Translations under genes and position numbers: made by a program | The notes under the pieces: generated by a model | The model's input: the letters and a program-made list of their open reading frames with translations, nothing else | Told to the model about the DNA's origin: nothing | Database searches by the model: none | Shown: positions 11,187 through 23,370 of the stretch, one piece after another | How the letters are laid out: the number at the start of each line of letters is the position of its first letter | How positions within the stretch are numbered: the stretch's first letter is position 1 | NCBI GenBank assembly: GCA_037953745.1 | Contig: JBAKBP010001593.1 | Span: 1 to 64,000 of the forward strand | Origin: Lithodes maja | Taxonomy: Eukaryota > Arthropoda > Malacostraca > Decapoda > Lithodidae | Length of the DNA stretch: 64,000 nt | Direction: 5' to 3'

Positions 11187-12150
11187 TTTGGATACCTTTG
11201 GATGTGTTCGCCGCTCTTCTAGCGGCACCAAGGAGCGCGACGCCCCTCGTTATGGGTGGTGATTTGGTGCAGTAGACTGTTTGAAGCGACAGCTCGCTCC
11301 CTTGCGAGGATGGGCTCGTCTGGCACTTTTTGCAGTTCGACATCTAGGGCTCTCTTGAAGTTGTCTAACGAGATGTCCCTCATGTCTCTTACTCGCCGTG
11401 GGAGTTTGTTGAAGAGACGTGGGCCTGTGTGATAACCAGCCCTCTCACAGAGAGCCCATAGCACCCCTGTTATTCATCCGGGGGATTTCGCATTCCCAGC
11501 CTCTCCTATCACTGAATTTCATGACTATCGAAGTATGTAGGTTTGGTACTAAACCCTCTGCGATTTTCCATGTGTATATTATTAGGTAACGCTCTCTTCT
11601 ACGTTCCAGTGAGTACAGATTCAGTGCTCTTAAATGCTCCCAATAGTGTAGATGTTTTATCGAACTTATATGCGAAGTGAAATGTCTTTGTACACTCTCT
11701 ACGTCATTTATTTCACCTGCTTTGTATGGGGATGTTAATACGCTACAGTATTCAAGCCGCGGTAGCACTAGAGATTTGAAGAGCGTTATCATAGGCAATT
11801 CACTGCTTGTTTAAAAGTACGCAGAATCCAACCCGTTAGACGTTTCGCAGCCGCCACTTTGACCTGGTTATGTACTTTGAAACCCATATTTTCAGACATT
11901 AATACCCCAAGGTCTTTCACACTGTCTTTCCGTTCTATTATGTGGTTAGATTCTGTTAAGTAATTTGTAATTTCTTTAACACCATTATTATCTCTGTACC
12001 GTATTAATTGGAATTTTTCCTCATTGAATTGCATGTTGTTTTCCCTGGTCCACTGGAACACTACATTCATGTCTTCCTGCAGTCGGCCCGTGTCCTCTTG
12101 TGTGTTTACTATCTTGCTTAATTTTGTGTCATCAGCAAAAGACGACATAT
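11187..12150 (-). pseudogene. LINE-C (CR1-like) 3' fragment inserted in Pao-1
   Basis: A 5'-truncated CR1/L2-like LINE on the minus strand. It begins at the catalytic box FADDTKLSKIV (about 12140) and continues with WTRENNMQFNEEKFQ, SLVLPRLEYCSVL, ERRRERYLIIYTWKI and FNKLPRRVRD, spread over three frames. The 3' end carries ATCCAAAGGT repeated twice (11187-11206 on the minus strand). Short tandem tails of this kind are known from CR1-type elements. Pao-1 coding sequence lies on both sides (before 11186 and from about 12151), so LINE-C is younger than Pao-1. Confidence 0.8.
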
Positions 12151-13788
12151 AGGCAGATATGCTGCAGTACTAGCATCACTAAAGAGATGCGAGGTAACCT
12201 TCTTGGCGCTAGCAACCAGGCGAGGAATAGATATAATTGTACTCGATACCATATCATCATATATATCCTGCCATTCAGCTACGAGGTGATTTGGTAAGGG
12301 TTCATTTCAGGTATATTCAAAACACCACAAGTTCTGTATGAATCTCCTTGCCCGGATGGTCACTGGGAGGAGAACGCCTAATGGGTCAAATACACTAGCA
12401 GTGAGACTCAATGCCACACACTTAGTGATTACATCAGATTCTATAGATTTACCTCCTACCTGTAAAACATCAGCTTTCGTTAGCCACTCCATGCCTAATA
12501 CCTTGACCCTGTCCTGTGAATCAGAAGCTATTCCCATCAGGTGAAGCAACTCCTGCAGCTGTACATTATTCGTGACCGACTTATGTAAGGAGAGGTTGGC
12601 ACTGTTGAAGATCCTAAGGGCTTCCCAACATAAATGTTTCAAGTCTGAGAAGGTGTTATTAGTATTCGGCAATGTATTTATATATTAACCTCTCTACAAT
12701 TTATAAATGGTTTTGATCAGCTACCACCGTTGGTAAATATTTATGTGTGGTAGCATTCAAAAGAAATTGACTAGAGGTAGAACCAAAGAGGACAACCTTA
12801 AACCTATAAATCTCATATGGACTATCTGGATCCATAGGGTCTACTGCCCATAATTACCTCGTCGCATCTCGATCCCCTTCACAAAGACCCACACGAAGAA
12901 AGGCCATTTATATGTCACTCATAGCAACTGCACTGGGATCGCAACAACACTTTGGGTTAGATCAGACACTAATGATTGACCAGTATAGAGACAGTCTTTG
13001 AGACTAAGAGAATCTGGACCTGTCTTCGCTGAACAATCAAACACAACGCGTATGGGTGTGGTTTTACTGTCCTTTTGAATACCGTGATGAGCCAGGTAAT
13101 GACAGGGATATGTTGCGACTCTCTTACTCTCAATCTTCTCCATAAAACCTCTCTGTAGTTGATCCTCCAGAACTGCTTGATAATGCTCACAGTATGTCGG
13201 GTCATTCACAAATTTACGCTGTAGTCCCCTTAATCTCCCTAAAGCTAACTTGAAGTTATAGGGTAATTTATGTGAATCCTCCCGCCACAGCAATTCTACA
13301 TTATAACGCCCCTGATCCTCATTATAGCGTACCGTTTCAGAGAATCTATCCATGACTTGCTTCCCCAATCTATCAGTCTCTGTTTGACAAATACCTATGT
13401 GTTCAACCTCCCACAAAGCGGTAAGATCCTTAATCTCAGGAGTGTGCCTGCCATTATCTATCACTTCCTGTACGGGATCGACTGCTAAATTTAACACAGT
13501 TACCATTTCAACGTGGGTTTCCTGATTAGATGACAGATATGATCCACCTAGTGCATAACCGTATAATGTGGGGAATAAAATTATGCTCCCCTCTCTCTTA
13601 CAGCCTGAATGCACTAAGTCATAGTAATAATCACCCCCAATTAAGATATAATTATATACTCCCTTTGTCAGTAACCTCTGGATCAGCCAACTTATAGCCT
13701 CTATACTTTCTAGCCTACCAATATAGTCCTGTAGATCCCTCCCAGGTTTGTACTCTGGCAACTCGTCTACCACAGCCGCTTTGGTCAC
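12151..13788 (-). pseudogene. BEL/Pao element 1: reverse transcriptase
   Basis: Minus-strand Pao-1 pol. The open piece 13788-12919 contains ILIGGDYYYDLVHSG, FKLALGRLRGLQRKF, HYLAHHGIQKDS and RVVFDCSAKTGPDSLSLKDC, diagnostic of the Pao-type RT amino-terminal half. The part with the catalytic site (12919-12690) is out of frame. The piece 12672-12307 resumes with IFNSANLSLHKSVTNN and SLTASVFDPLGVLLPVTIRA, the RT/connection region. Coding similarity continues to 12151 (HLFSDAS). The element is disabled by frameshifts and stops. Confidence 0.85.
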
Positions 13789-15290
13789 CGTGTCATATGC
13801 TTATGGCGATATGAGAGTTCTACTACATCATATTCTTCCCCATCTAAGGAGCTAAGAATGGCCCTAAGCTGAAGTCTTTCCTTACCACAAGTGGACAGAG
13901 CTAGTTGTGATAACGTGGAGCAAAGCACAAATGTATGCTGAGAGCATTGGTCCAATACGGCTCTCACCTTAACATATGTAGATCCTACTTCCATAGGGAT
14001 TTGAATGGTAGGCAATAATGTGGTGTTCATACTAAAGGACACAGCCATTGTCACTGACTGCTCGCCTGGTGCTTCACTAGATTGATTAGTGCGTGGTTTA
14101 GGACACAGATAACTGTAGTGTTTTTGTCCACAATAAGTGCATGGCCTAACCTTAGGATTGGTGCACCCTTGGGTACTAGCACCATATTCAGAAGACAAAC
14201 ATCCTACGCACAATTTTAACTGTTTTGCTTTTGTTTACCTTTCAGGCACTAGATATATATTTGAGGCATTTACCCCAAAAATGACCAGAGTTACTGCAAA
14301 GTTTACATTCACCCCTCTGCTTAGAATCTTTGTTCTTACTGTCTTGTGCTCACTGTGAAAGCAGCGGTTGCAGTCACGCTAGCACCATGCGGCTCACCTG
14401 GATCCAGTGCACCTTTCCTGTCAAGAGTACACACCTCCTCTTTAATGTGCCAGCATAAGCATCAAGATTCATCCAATTCTATTGAGTTCCCTTTTGATCA
14501 TTTCTGACAGTGCACTTGGGAGTTTATTGTGCAATATTACCGCACAAATTTCATTCACCGTAATGTTTATTGAGCGCATGCATAACGCACACTCAAACTC
14601 AGCAAAGAATGCCTTCAAATCATTGGCTTCATACAGTGGATGCCTAAGCTTGCACATATGCGAGATGTGTGCTGCCTTAATACGATCTTGTTGGCCTTAA
14701 GTCTCTCGCAACACTGTCATAGCGGGTTCATACCTAGCCCCTCTCACACTGAATCCACCAATGAGCTGCAATACCTCCCCACTCAACTGCCCTTTCAAAT
14801 AAGTAAATATTTGAATGTCTGTGAGGTCACCCTGTTGTCCTATGCAGCAATTAAACAATTTCCAGAAACCTACCAACTGTGTAGGGTCACCATTAAAGGT
14901 GGGCAGGTTCAATGCAGGAAGCTTTATACCCCAGGGTTTCTGGGTGCTACCGTGATGACCAGTATTGATCTGCTGCATAGGAGTCTCAAGGTTCGCCCGT
15001 ACACCGTTGAGCTGCGCCATGATCGTATTGATGTGGGTTACATGCTCTACATCAAGAATCATTTCTTCCTCAAGAACGTCATCGGAATACAGATCACTTA
15101 ATTGATCATTATAGTTCTTGATGTCAGTCAATAACTCGCTTACCGTATTATGCAACCCTTGAAGATCATGAGGATGCACTGCTTGCTCTATGGTGTTCTC
15201 TATATCGGCGATAATCCTTCTGATACCCCCTTTTTTAGCGGTCCTGAACCGTTTGAGTTATTGTATTTTATCAGCTATGTTCACAAATTT
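13785..15290 (-). pseudogene. BEL/Pao element 1: Gag and aspartic protease
   Basis: The amino-terminal part of the Pao-1 polyprotein. Gag (about 15290-14480) carries KKGGIRR, LPTFNGDPTQLVGFWKLF and YLKGQLSGEVLQLIGGFS, the Pao gag domain (DUF1759-like). The zinc knuckles follow at 14213 with CVGCLSSEYG and CTYCGQKHYSYLC, then the retropepsin-like region with VRAVLDQCSQHTFV. The likely start codon near 15290 reads ATA, and an in-frame stop follows, by comparison with the intact start of Pao-2 at 31791. Several frame breaks are present. Confidence 0.85.
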
Positions 15291-15816
15291 GGAAGTGCTA
15301 CAGTGGGTTATGCGGTACCATAACTTTAAGACATCAAAAGACAACTAAATTTACATAAAATTAATGTAAGCAGAGGTATGTTTAATTAATCAAATATCAA
15401 ACATACTGTATATAAAAATATAAAAAGCTGGTCAGAGGCAACCCGATGTAACAAACTCCCTGGTAACTTCGTAACTCATGAGCTCCCCCGCGAGCATTGC
15501 TATCTTTGAAAAAGTAGCGTGCTACATCAAGCAATCTCTCACATGCCCTTCGGCTACCAGGAGCGTCCAATTATAAGTCATCGGAGAAGGTTAGGCTAGA
15601 AAGGCTTAGCCTATAAAAGCCCAGTCACGCCGGATAGTATTTATTAAAGTCCTGCCCCAATGGTACCCATTGTCGGGCAGCTTCCCACGGCTTTCCTCTC
15701 AACATCGTCTATGTTAACCTAATCCAAGCAAAATGACACCAACCCCTCTTTACCATGTTCAAGAAATAATGCAAGGGAGGCCTAGCCTAACAAGACTGAC
15801 GGCACGAATTTCGGCT

Positions 15817-15865
15817 GGTCACGGCACCAATCCAAGAAAATACAGAGACTGAGTCACGGCACCAA
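15817..15865 (-). promoter_or_regulatory. Duplicated primer-binding-like site of Pao-1
   Basis: On the minus strand TTGGTGCCGTGACTC (15851-15865) lies just inside the inferred 5' LTR end, with a second copy TTGGTGCCGTGACC at 15817-15830. A TGGTGCCG-type sequence right after the LTR fits a tRNA primer-binding site. The duplication is unusual. Confidence 0.55.
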
Positions 15866-15872
15866 CTTATCC

Positions 15873-16197
15873 TAAATTCGTGGTATTCACAAAATATATC
15901 CTTGGAGGGCAAAAGGACTGACAGGATAAAGCAAATATGTTAAATAGGTTACATAACAATATATAAAGGAAGTATCAATAAATATTACATACTAACCATG
16001 GTCATGATAATAGTAGTGGAGTAGTAGTGTCAATATCGTTGGATTAGGCTAGCCTAAATAATGCGTACCTGCTAATATTCATGGAGTGCACTCTCTAACC
16101 TATTAACGGGTACTTAGCCTTATGTTGATATGAAGAGGGTCTGGCAGTTGTCTGGTAGAGGTAATAATTATGGTTGGACTATGGATTAAACAAACGG
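15873..16197 (-). repeat. Remnant of the 5' LTR of BEL/Pao element 1
   Basis: Matches 5290-5575 in the same orientation and ends next to the primer-binding-like site, as expected of an LTR end. The outer half of the LTR is missing: at about 16197 the similarity stops and AT-rich DNA begins. Confidence 0.55.
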
Positions 16198-16365
16198 CAG
16201 ATTGATTGATTATTGATTTGTATTGCCAATTGTGTACATATTATATAATATACAATAATACATAATAATAAATATATTTGAATGATTGGCACACATAGCT
16301 AGCTAAGCAAAGTTCTATGTAGCTAGCTAGCCTTATAGAAGTCGGTAAATATTTAACACGGTTAT
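16198..16365. other. AT-rich non-coding DNA
   Basis: No gene or clear repeat family apart from short TTGATTGAT and AATA runs. Confidence 0.5.
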
Positions 16366-16660
16366 TACAAATATAATATACACATAATAATACAGTATAT
16401 AACCTGCTTTATCATGGAATATAATATACACATAATAATACAGTATATAACCTGCTTTATCATGGAATATAATATACACATAATAATACAGTATATAACC
16501 TGCTTTATCATGGAATATAATATACACATAATAATACAGTATATAACCTGCTTTATCATGGAATATAATATACACATAATAATACAGTATATAACCTGCT
16601 TTATCATGGAATATAATATACACATAATAATACAGTATATAACCTGCTTTATCATGGAAT
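16366..16660. repeat. 48-bp tandem repeat, six copies
   Basis: A 48-base unit containing ATACACATAATAATACAGTA and ACCTGCTTTATCATGGA is repeated six times with almost no variation. ATG triplets fall at 16414, 16462, 16510, 16558, 16606 and 16654. Since 48 is divisible by three, open frames run through it on both strands; these are artefacts of the repeat. Confidence 0.95.
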
Positions 16661-16698
16661 CGGCAAGAATCAACGTAGTTAATTATTTCCAGTAGCCT

Positions 16699-17344
16699 TT
16701 AACCCGGCAAGCGCGATAGGCCTCACGGAAGGCTTCCTATAGGGAACGCGATAGGCCTCACGGAAGCAGGACCATAAAAAAAGCTTTCAAAAAAAAAAGG
16801 GCCTATAAAAAAAAAAAAATTTGTCTATAGGTGAGATAATTCCCCTCCAGTACTCATCCATGTAAATCTCACCCACCCCCCTCCCCTCCTTCCCCACCTT
16901 ATTCCCCCCTCCCTCCCCTCCTCAATTATCACCTATTTTCCCTCTTATTATCATCATTTATCGGTTATTTTTCTCTCCCGCGATAATGTAGCACAAGTGG
17001 GTTGCAGAAAAGATCGATATGTAACACCCAGACACCAGCCCACACCGCCCCGCTTGTCTCAGTTACCTCACAGACAGCGAGAGAGGAGGGTTTACTGTAG
17101 CTCTCTCTCGCCTGACATTACGACCGGGTGGCCAATATCTTCGTTTTTCACCACCCAAATGCTTTTCCCACTTATTTTAGCACTCTTGAAGGTTCATATA
17201 TACATCATATATGTAAAATAAAAGCATACCGAAAACAAATAATGGTCTATATTGTAAATATAACGAATTCTGTCAGAATCCAAGGCTAGAAATACACAAA
17301 TAACTACCCTAGCCCCTAGGTCTATTTAGCGCTTACCGGGTTAA
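16699..17344. mobile_element. piggyBac-type MITE with TTAA duplication
   Basis: Bounded by TTAA at 16699-16702 and 17341-17344. The ends are inverted repeats: CCCGGCAAGCGC on the left, and GCGCTTACCGGG on the right, whose complement is CCCGGTAAGCGC (11 of 12 match). Just inside the left end GCGCGATAGGCCTCACGGAAG-like sequence is repeated twice. No transposase frame. TTAA duplication and CCC ends are hallmarks of piggyBac-superfamily elements, such as the gene at 59261. Confidence 0.85.
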
Positions 17345-17376
17345 GAATAGGTATGACAGTAGTTACATGAACACTA

Positions 17377-17864
17377 TTAACCCTTAACTGTCGGCGCGCA
17401 ACATAAGTCGAGTTAAATAAAGCTGGACTATGTGGCGGCGCTCGACATAGGTCGTGTGGCAATTTCAGCATGTAATGTTGCTGAGAGAGAGAGACAAGTG
17501 GTGGCAGGAGAGTAGCGAGCGTATGACTGCTCCAGACCACCGCGGCGAACCTACTGACACGAATCCCACCTCCTCCCTCCCTCTCTCACTCGCTATATAC
17601 GGAATTGTATGGGGAAAGTGCCTAATTACATGCTTTTTGCACTCGCGTTGCACGGTTGTTGCAAGAAAACTAGCCATCATAAAAGGATCGTTATGGTGTC
17701 ATTCGAAAGCTCTGTTTATGCCCTTTCAGGGATAGATACTTGTTTTACATTCTGGGTCTTATTTAGGCATGAAAATGATCACGTAAACAGCCCTATTTTG
17801 GCTAAAAACACCCCGCTGGGCGGTACATATAAATAAACCGCCTAGGCCGCTAATAAGGTGTTAA
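17377..17864. mobile_element. TTAA-bounded non-autonomous element
   Basis: Starts TTAACCCTTAACTGTCGG and ends AATAAGGTG-TTAA. The inverted ends are only partly similar. The inside contains GTGTCATTCGAAAGCTCT and GCCCTTTCAGGGATA, closely matching 58287-58325, so this is a dispersed family. No gene. Confidence 0.55.
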
Positions 17865-18846
17865 TGAAGAAATGAAATAGACTGGTTTACATACAATCAT
17901 CGCTATTTAGTATTGATCTAAAAGGCGTTTCTCAATAGACCTTTTGAACACAACTACAGAAATTGCATGTCTGAATGGTTCGTTTAGGGTGTTCCATAAT
18001 TTAGCTCCCCTATAGCTAAGACAACGTTTTGCAATTGTGACGATTTTATTCAACTGCTGAACTCAGGAACTCTCTCCCAGAGTCAGTCTTTCCCTCTTCC
18101 TATGACTTAAATTGTTTCAAACTCTGTGTGTCCAGGCATTTTAGCTCGAACGTCCCTTGGTTTTGGCCGTCACTCTTTCAAATATGGGGGAGGCACTCGC
18201 TGCAGGCAGTTATGCCTTTTGTCTCCCTCATTCACATACACAACAAAATGTAATATGGAATATGGGAGTCGTAATAAATCCTGGGCTCTTCTGGTATTAA
18301 AGTTATGGACCATGATATGAACATCGTCCTCCGAACACTTAAGACCATTTAAAGTTTACTGCCTGAGCAAACAAAATATCACCTAATTTTAGTAAACCAT
18401 GTTCTTTAAATATTTGACCTGTATGAGCATTATAAGATAGGTAAGTCATTATGCGAAGTATTTTCTTTTGTGCTAAGAAGAAAGAGTCCAGGTAAGTCTT
18501 GTTTGCTCCTCCCCAAATAGCAGAACAGTAAACTATTATAGGAGGGTAAGCCAAAAAAAGGTAAAGTAGCTTTAATTTATCAATATTTAAGGAATCTCTA
18601 GTTTTGTAAAGAATGCCAGTAATGTTCGATAATTTTACGGTAATGTCATTAATATGAGGTTTCCATGTCATTCCACCATCTATCGTAATACCAAGACATT
18701 TTACATCATTAACTTTGTTAATTACATGGTTATTTATTTTAATCTCAAAATTTGGTAATCGATAATTAGTAAAATGAGTCACAAGATAATGAGTTTTATT
18801 TAAATTAAGAGTAAGACCATTTGATTTAATCCAGATTGAAACCTTA
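17865..18846 (-). pseudogene. LINE-B, C-terminal part of reverse transcriptase ORF
   Basis: Minus-strand non-LTR ORF2 end. The piece 18782-18339 carries VNDVKCLGITIDGGMTWKPH, YCSAIWGGANKTYLD and LAQKKILRIMTYL, typical of the region after RT in CR1/jockey-like LINEs. After an interruption by a LINE-A scrap (18058-18240), the C-terminus continues at 18056-17890 with GAKLWNTLNEPFRH and FKRSIEKRLLDQY. The upstream half with the RT core lies at 28546-28960. The two halves are in the same frame and are separated by the TA-bounded insertion 18847-28545. Confidence 0.8.
18058..18240 (+). mobile_element. LINE-A 3'-end scrap (copy 4) inside LINE-B
   Basis: Plus-strand sequence from GGAACTCTCTCCCAGAGTCA through the LINE-A stop region to CTCCCTCATTCACATA matches 47815-47988. 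The rest of the LINE is absent, a severe 5' truncation. It disrupts the LINE-B C-terminal frame. Confidence 0.85.
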
Positions 18847-18959
18847 CTCTATAAACACGAAGACAGCGGGCCATCGCAGGCCAAATGCACGTCAAACCGG
18901 CGGCCCCACAAGGGCAGCCGCTGGCGGCCCGCCAACTGGTCTGCTCATACGTTATAGGC

Positions 18960-19500
18960 TACTGGTGGGCCGCTGACAGCGGGCCACCGCAGTAGTACCC
19001 ACCATTACCCGCCGATGCTACGGAAGGTGGGTAGGGTGAATTTCTTGTTAGATACTATACTTTTTGTTCCATAGACTGCTTGGCCGAATAGTCCTGCGTT
19101 CTTGAGGAAGGCCACGGCTGGAACCGGGTTCCTCTACAGACCCCCGCTTCTGACCACTACATGAATGCCCAGGTGACCGAAGCCACTCCCAGGTTCTTGC
19201 ACCCCATAAGGGGCTGGGGGATAGTCAGGCAGTTTTACCCAATCACTCTTCCTCTTCTAGGTTAGTTGCCAATTCTTCCGCAGGATCCAAGGGGTGGATC
19301 GATGATGGGAGACGCTGCCACTTCAAGTCCTCTTGCTAGATACTGATTAGCATTATGCTTCATCACAACTAAGAATGACAGACAAAAATATCTATGGGAT
19401 AAATTAGCAAAGACTTGGTTTAGTTCCTTTGCAGGCCAGCTACCCAAAGTATTATCTACCGCATATGTTCTAATAGGCTATAAGATTGAGGAAATCAATA
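18960..19500. other. Non-coding inside the TA-bounded element
   Basis: No gene seen. GACTGCTTGGCCGAATAG at about 19070 resembles the tail of the 44-bp retroposon scrap at 43439-43482 (GCTGCCTGGCCGAACAG), so an old retroposon may lie here. Confidence 0.35.
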
Positions 19501-19502
19501 CA

Positions 19503-19530
19503 TAATAATAATAATAATAATAATAATAGG
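19503..19530 (-). repeat. (ATT)n tail of LINE-D
   Basis: About nine ATA/TAA units downstream (on the minus strand) of the LINE-D ORF. They probably form the microsatellite 3' end of that LINE. Confidence 0.6.
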
Positions 19531-19709
19531 TTTATTTAATATCATTTTTACAATTGCAACCATAGAGTTGAAAATATACAGTGAGTAAAACATACATACT
19601 AAGTGTCATTACACATAAAATACACATAAAATACAAATATTAAGAACAATTTGCCGGAATAATGATCATGTATTGGCAAAATATAATATAATTTCAAAAC
19701 ACTGACTAC

Positions 19710-22700
19710 CTACTTCCTCAAGTAATTGTTTATATACCTGGTCATCTGTGGAATGGCACTGTTTTGGTGTCTCTTGGTGTTACATTTTTCTTCAACTAGA
19801 AATTTTCTTGCTCGTAATTTGTGTGTGTAAGTGTTGGTGTTGTCCGGTGGAAGTATATGTCTATGCTGTTTATCGTGCAACAACTTAAGGCTGTCTTCTT
19901 CAAACTTCTTTCTTCGTCTCTCTTCCAATGATTCCAAATTTAATAACTCCAAAGCAGACTCGTAATTTATATAACTAGGTCCTAATGAAATTCTACAGAA
20001 TCTTTTTTGTATTCTCTCAATAGAATTTACTTCTGCGTGTGTGAGTGACGAACACCAAACCGTCGATGCATATTCAAGTACAGGCCTAATATAACAACAA
20101 TAATAATTCTTTAAATCAGACAAATTAGCCTTAAACAGTTTCAATTTACTAACTGCAACAATTCGTTTACTTGCACGCGAGACAATATACTTGGTGTTCA
20201 TTAACAAATGGAACAGATTCATTACCTAAACTAACAGCATTTACATTTGTCTTAATTTTCTGAAAGTCCACTAACATTAATTTCGACTTACTTCCATTTA
20301 TTTTCATGTTGTTCTCGTTAGACCAATGATCGATCTTATTGGCTTGCTCCTGACATTTTGGTATATGTGTACTGTTATATGCACAAGCAAAAGTAATGTC
20401 ATCCACGAATTTACACTGAACATCTTCATCCAAACCGGCACTATTTATATGATTATTAAAAATACGAGGTCCCAGTACGGTACCCTGCGGAACACCACAT
20501 GTAGTGGTGTACTCCTCAGAGGTAGCACCACTATAACGTACAACTTGACCACGAGATGTAAGGAAAGAAGACATCCAAGGAACTAGTTCAGGTCTCATGC
20601 CATTATGAAGTAAATGTCTCATTGCTATTGTGTTGTCTTCTCGGTCAAATGCTTTTGAAAAATCAATGCTAAGCACAGCTACACATTCTCCCCTAATGTC
20701 AGTCGTTTTATAAAGAAAATTCATTAAGTACAATAAATAATGGGTGGTAGAAGTATTTTTCCGATTACCAAACTGATATGGATCAAGGTTTACCTGTGTG
20801 TCATCACGCACCCAAGATGCAACAAACTTCTCGGCAATACGTGCAAAAATTGATGTTATAGTCACTGGTCGAAGATCATTACAAGTTTCGGGTTTGGGAA
20901 TCTTGGGCAAGGGAGTGATGAAGCCACGTTTCCAAAGGGGAGGTACGATCCCTGAACTGAATGACGAATTAATGATGCTAGCAATAGGAGAAGCAAACTC
21001 ATATGCAAATGATTTGATAATACGAAGTGGGGGATCAAAGGGGGTTACAGATTTGTTTACATTTATCTCACACAACTTTTCATACACTTGGTAGGGCTCA
21101 ACAGAAGGTAAAGGTGGTAAATTATCCACAGGCTCAGGTAATCTTGACTCGTCTAAGGGGGGTAGACTTTGGCAGATTGTTGAAAAATTATCATTTATGG
21201 TATTTGCAGCTTGGTTAGGGTCTTTGTCAATAAGAAAATTAAATTTACGCTGTGAGTTGTCTCCAGTTAACTTACTAATTACTCTGTACCATTCACCTGG
21301 CTTTGTTGTACGCAAATCTGACACGTTTGACTTGAAATACTGTTGTTTAGCTTTCTTTATTTCCCGAATTGCTTTATTCCTATAATGTCTAAATAAAACC
21401 ATGTTACCACTGTTAAAATTACTTTGACGTAGAGATAAAATTTCTTTCACATAGGGAGTAATCCAAGGATGATCGTTAGACTGAATTAAAACTTGTTTCG
21501 TGGGGAAGTAATGGTCAATTAAAATATTTACCGAACTAAGAAAGAAATTTAGCTTATTTATGACGCACTGTTCATGGTACACTTCTACCCATGGGTAGTT
21601 TTTAATATGTTGGCCGAACGCAATGACACTTGACTGCTTGATGGGACGAACGGTGACCAGCTTGGAGTGATGACAAGGTGGAAATGTTGAAATAGGTTGC
21701 CATAACACAGTGAGGTGCTGGGTACGGCCAAGGGGTGCTAAACGTTGAGGTGATTTGTAGTGCTGGCTAAGGTCAGTGAAGATTAGGTCTAGGATATTAT
21801 TTTGATGTGTTGGAAAGTATACAATTTGCTGAAGATGAGTGTTGTCGATGATGTCTTCAATGTTTAAATCGTTGAAATCGCCACAAATAACAAATTTGCA
21901 TCCATTATAAAGGGATCGTAATTCATCTGCGTAAGTAACGATATGATCGATGAGGTCTTGATGGAGAGGTGATCTTGGAGGATAGTATATGCACCCTACA
22001 ATAATGCAGGACACCTCCCTAGGTAGACGTTTGGGCCGGCACCACACCCATAATGTCTCCAACTGAACATCATGTGGTGGAAAGAGGCGGCGGGATTGAA
22101 TATCTTCTCGAACAAATATTCCCACCCCACCACCACGTTGTCGCTGTCGAGTTTGTAGGTACACTTCATAGTTCGGGATAGTAAAAGATTCTTCTGACAC
22201 TTGCCAAACTTCACTAATACAGGCTATATCAACATTATTATCCTTCATTAAAACAACTAATTCATCTTCTTTATTTCTAATAGAGGTTGCATTTAAATTT
22301 ATAAAGGTAGGGAAGGAATAATACAGTCTCGGAATCTCACTCAAGTTTTTATGAACATTGCATTTTCGAAGTTGTTTGTTTTGTTTCTTTCTCTGTGTGA
22401 TTCGAACTGGTATTTTGTGCTTTTGTCTCTTTCCTGCTTTCTTTCCTCTTGCTTTAAAAATATTATTTTCTTTCAAAGTCTTAACCACTTCGTAGTTCAA
22501 TTTTGTTTTACCTGTGCGGCGTAGTTTTAAAAGCTGCCATCTTGAATATGAGAGAACACCTATTTGGTTTGGTGTTTCGTTGTTGTGTTCGTGATCTTGG
22601 TTGGTGTGTTCCCGATCTTCCTGGGTCGTTATCCTGGTGTTTTGTTGGTGTCTCCATAAACCTGTATAAGCTGTATCCGATCCGTTCATTTGCTCAGCCA

Positions 22701-22803
22701 TGATCACTATAAATTCCGTCGTCTTTCCATAGTAGATGAGTAAAGAAGGTACTAAAATAGTGTAAAAAAGGCGAACACAAAACATCGCCGCGGCAGCCAA
22801 CAA
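19710..22803 (-). pseudogene. LINE-D: AP-type endonuclease and reverse transcriptase, one frameshift
   Basis: The longest open frame in the window (878 codons, 22803-20167) plus a second piece (20222-19710). Residues about 165-380 form an APE-like endonuclease: FINLNATSIRNKEDE, GGGVGIFVRED and VICGDFNDL near 305-312. The later box normally containing SDH reads RTQH (about 360), so a catalytic aspartate is missing. RT follows, with VLSIDFSKAFDR, CGVPQGTVLGP and the catalytic FVDD at about 799-802. The second frame carries YYCCYIRPVLEYASTVW and ERIQKRFCRI of the C-terminal region; the shift lies near 20200. Residues 1-34 are hydrophobic, and the methionine near residue 35 (MAEQMNGSD) is the more plausible start. 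It sits wholly inside the TA-bounded element. Confidence 0.9.
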
Positions 22804-22879
22804 AGCAGCGCCAGGGTTCGAGCAGGAAGTGGACAGGTCCTTCTCCTAGCCCCGCCAGTCGTAGACATACACTCATATT

Positions 22880-23370
22880 GGTAATTATATCTTTATTATA
22901 ATACTGTAATACTTTATTCCAAAAATATATTATAACTTAATCTAGCACTATATTCATACATATTTCTATAAAAAACAGGTATATTACTAATGTAATTGTT
23001 CAAAATGTTTATCCTGTGTACCTACATTTTTTAATAAAAAAGTTAAGATTCACTCAAAGGCCTACAAAAGTAATGTTTAGCACCTTTAATTGAGAATATT
23101 ATTGAAAATAAGAGTAATTTCACTCATAAATTAATTTAATAATATTGTTTTTTGCCAGACATATTTCTAGGATATCCATTAACAATCCCACTAAAGATAC
23201 CATTGTAAAGGGGGTGGGGGTAAGGTAGGTTTGATTTTATACTTTAAGCGCCACCGCTGGAGGAGGCGCTAAAGCTGACTCCATTGCTAGAATCAGAAAT
23301 GGCTGGGGAAAGTTCAGAGAGAAGACTGCCACTTCACCTTAAAGGGAAGGTGTATAAATAAAACAGGAAC
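22880..23370. other. No gene seen
   Basis: AT-rich non-coding DNA between LINE-D and the small-element cluster. GCGCCACCGCTGGAGGAGGCGC at 23249-23270 is a local palindrome. Confidence 0.5.

Noticed and set aside
16366..16660. Possible CRISPR array
   Set aside because: The repeats are contiguous without unique spacers, and the setting is a eukaryotic transposon nest.
16333..16695. Open frames of 93-102 codons on both strands
   Set aside because: They are created by the 48-bp tandem repeat, which is divisible by three, and contain only its translation.
22703..22803. Signal peptide or membrane segment at the start of the 878-codon frame
   Set aside because: The hydrophobic stretch probably lies upstream of the true start (MAEQMNGSD) of a LINE ORF.
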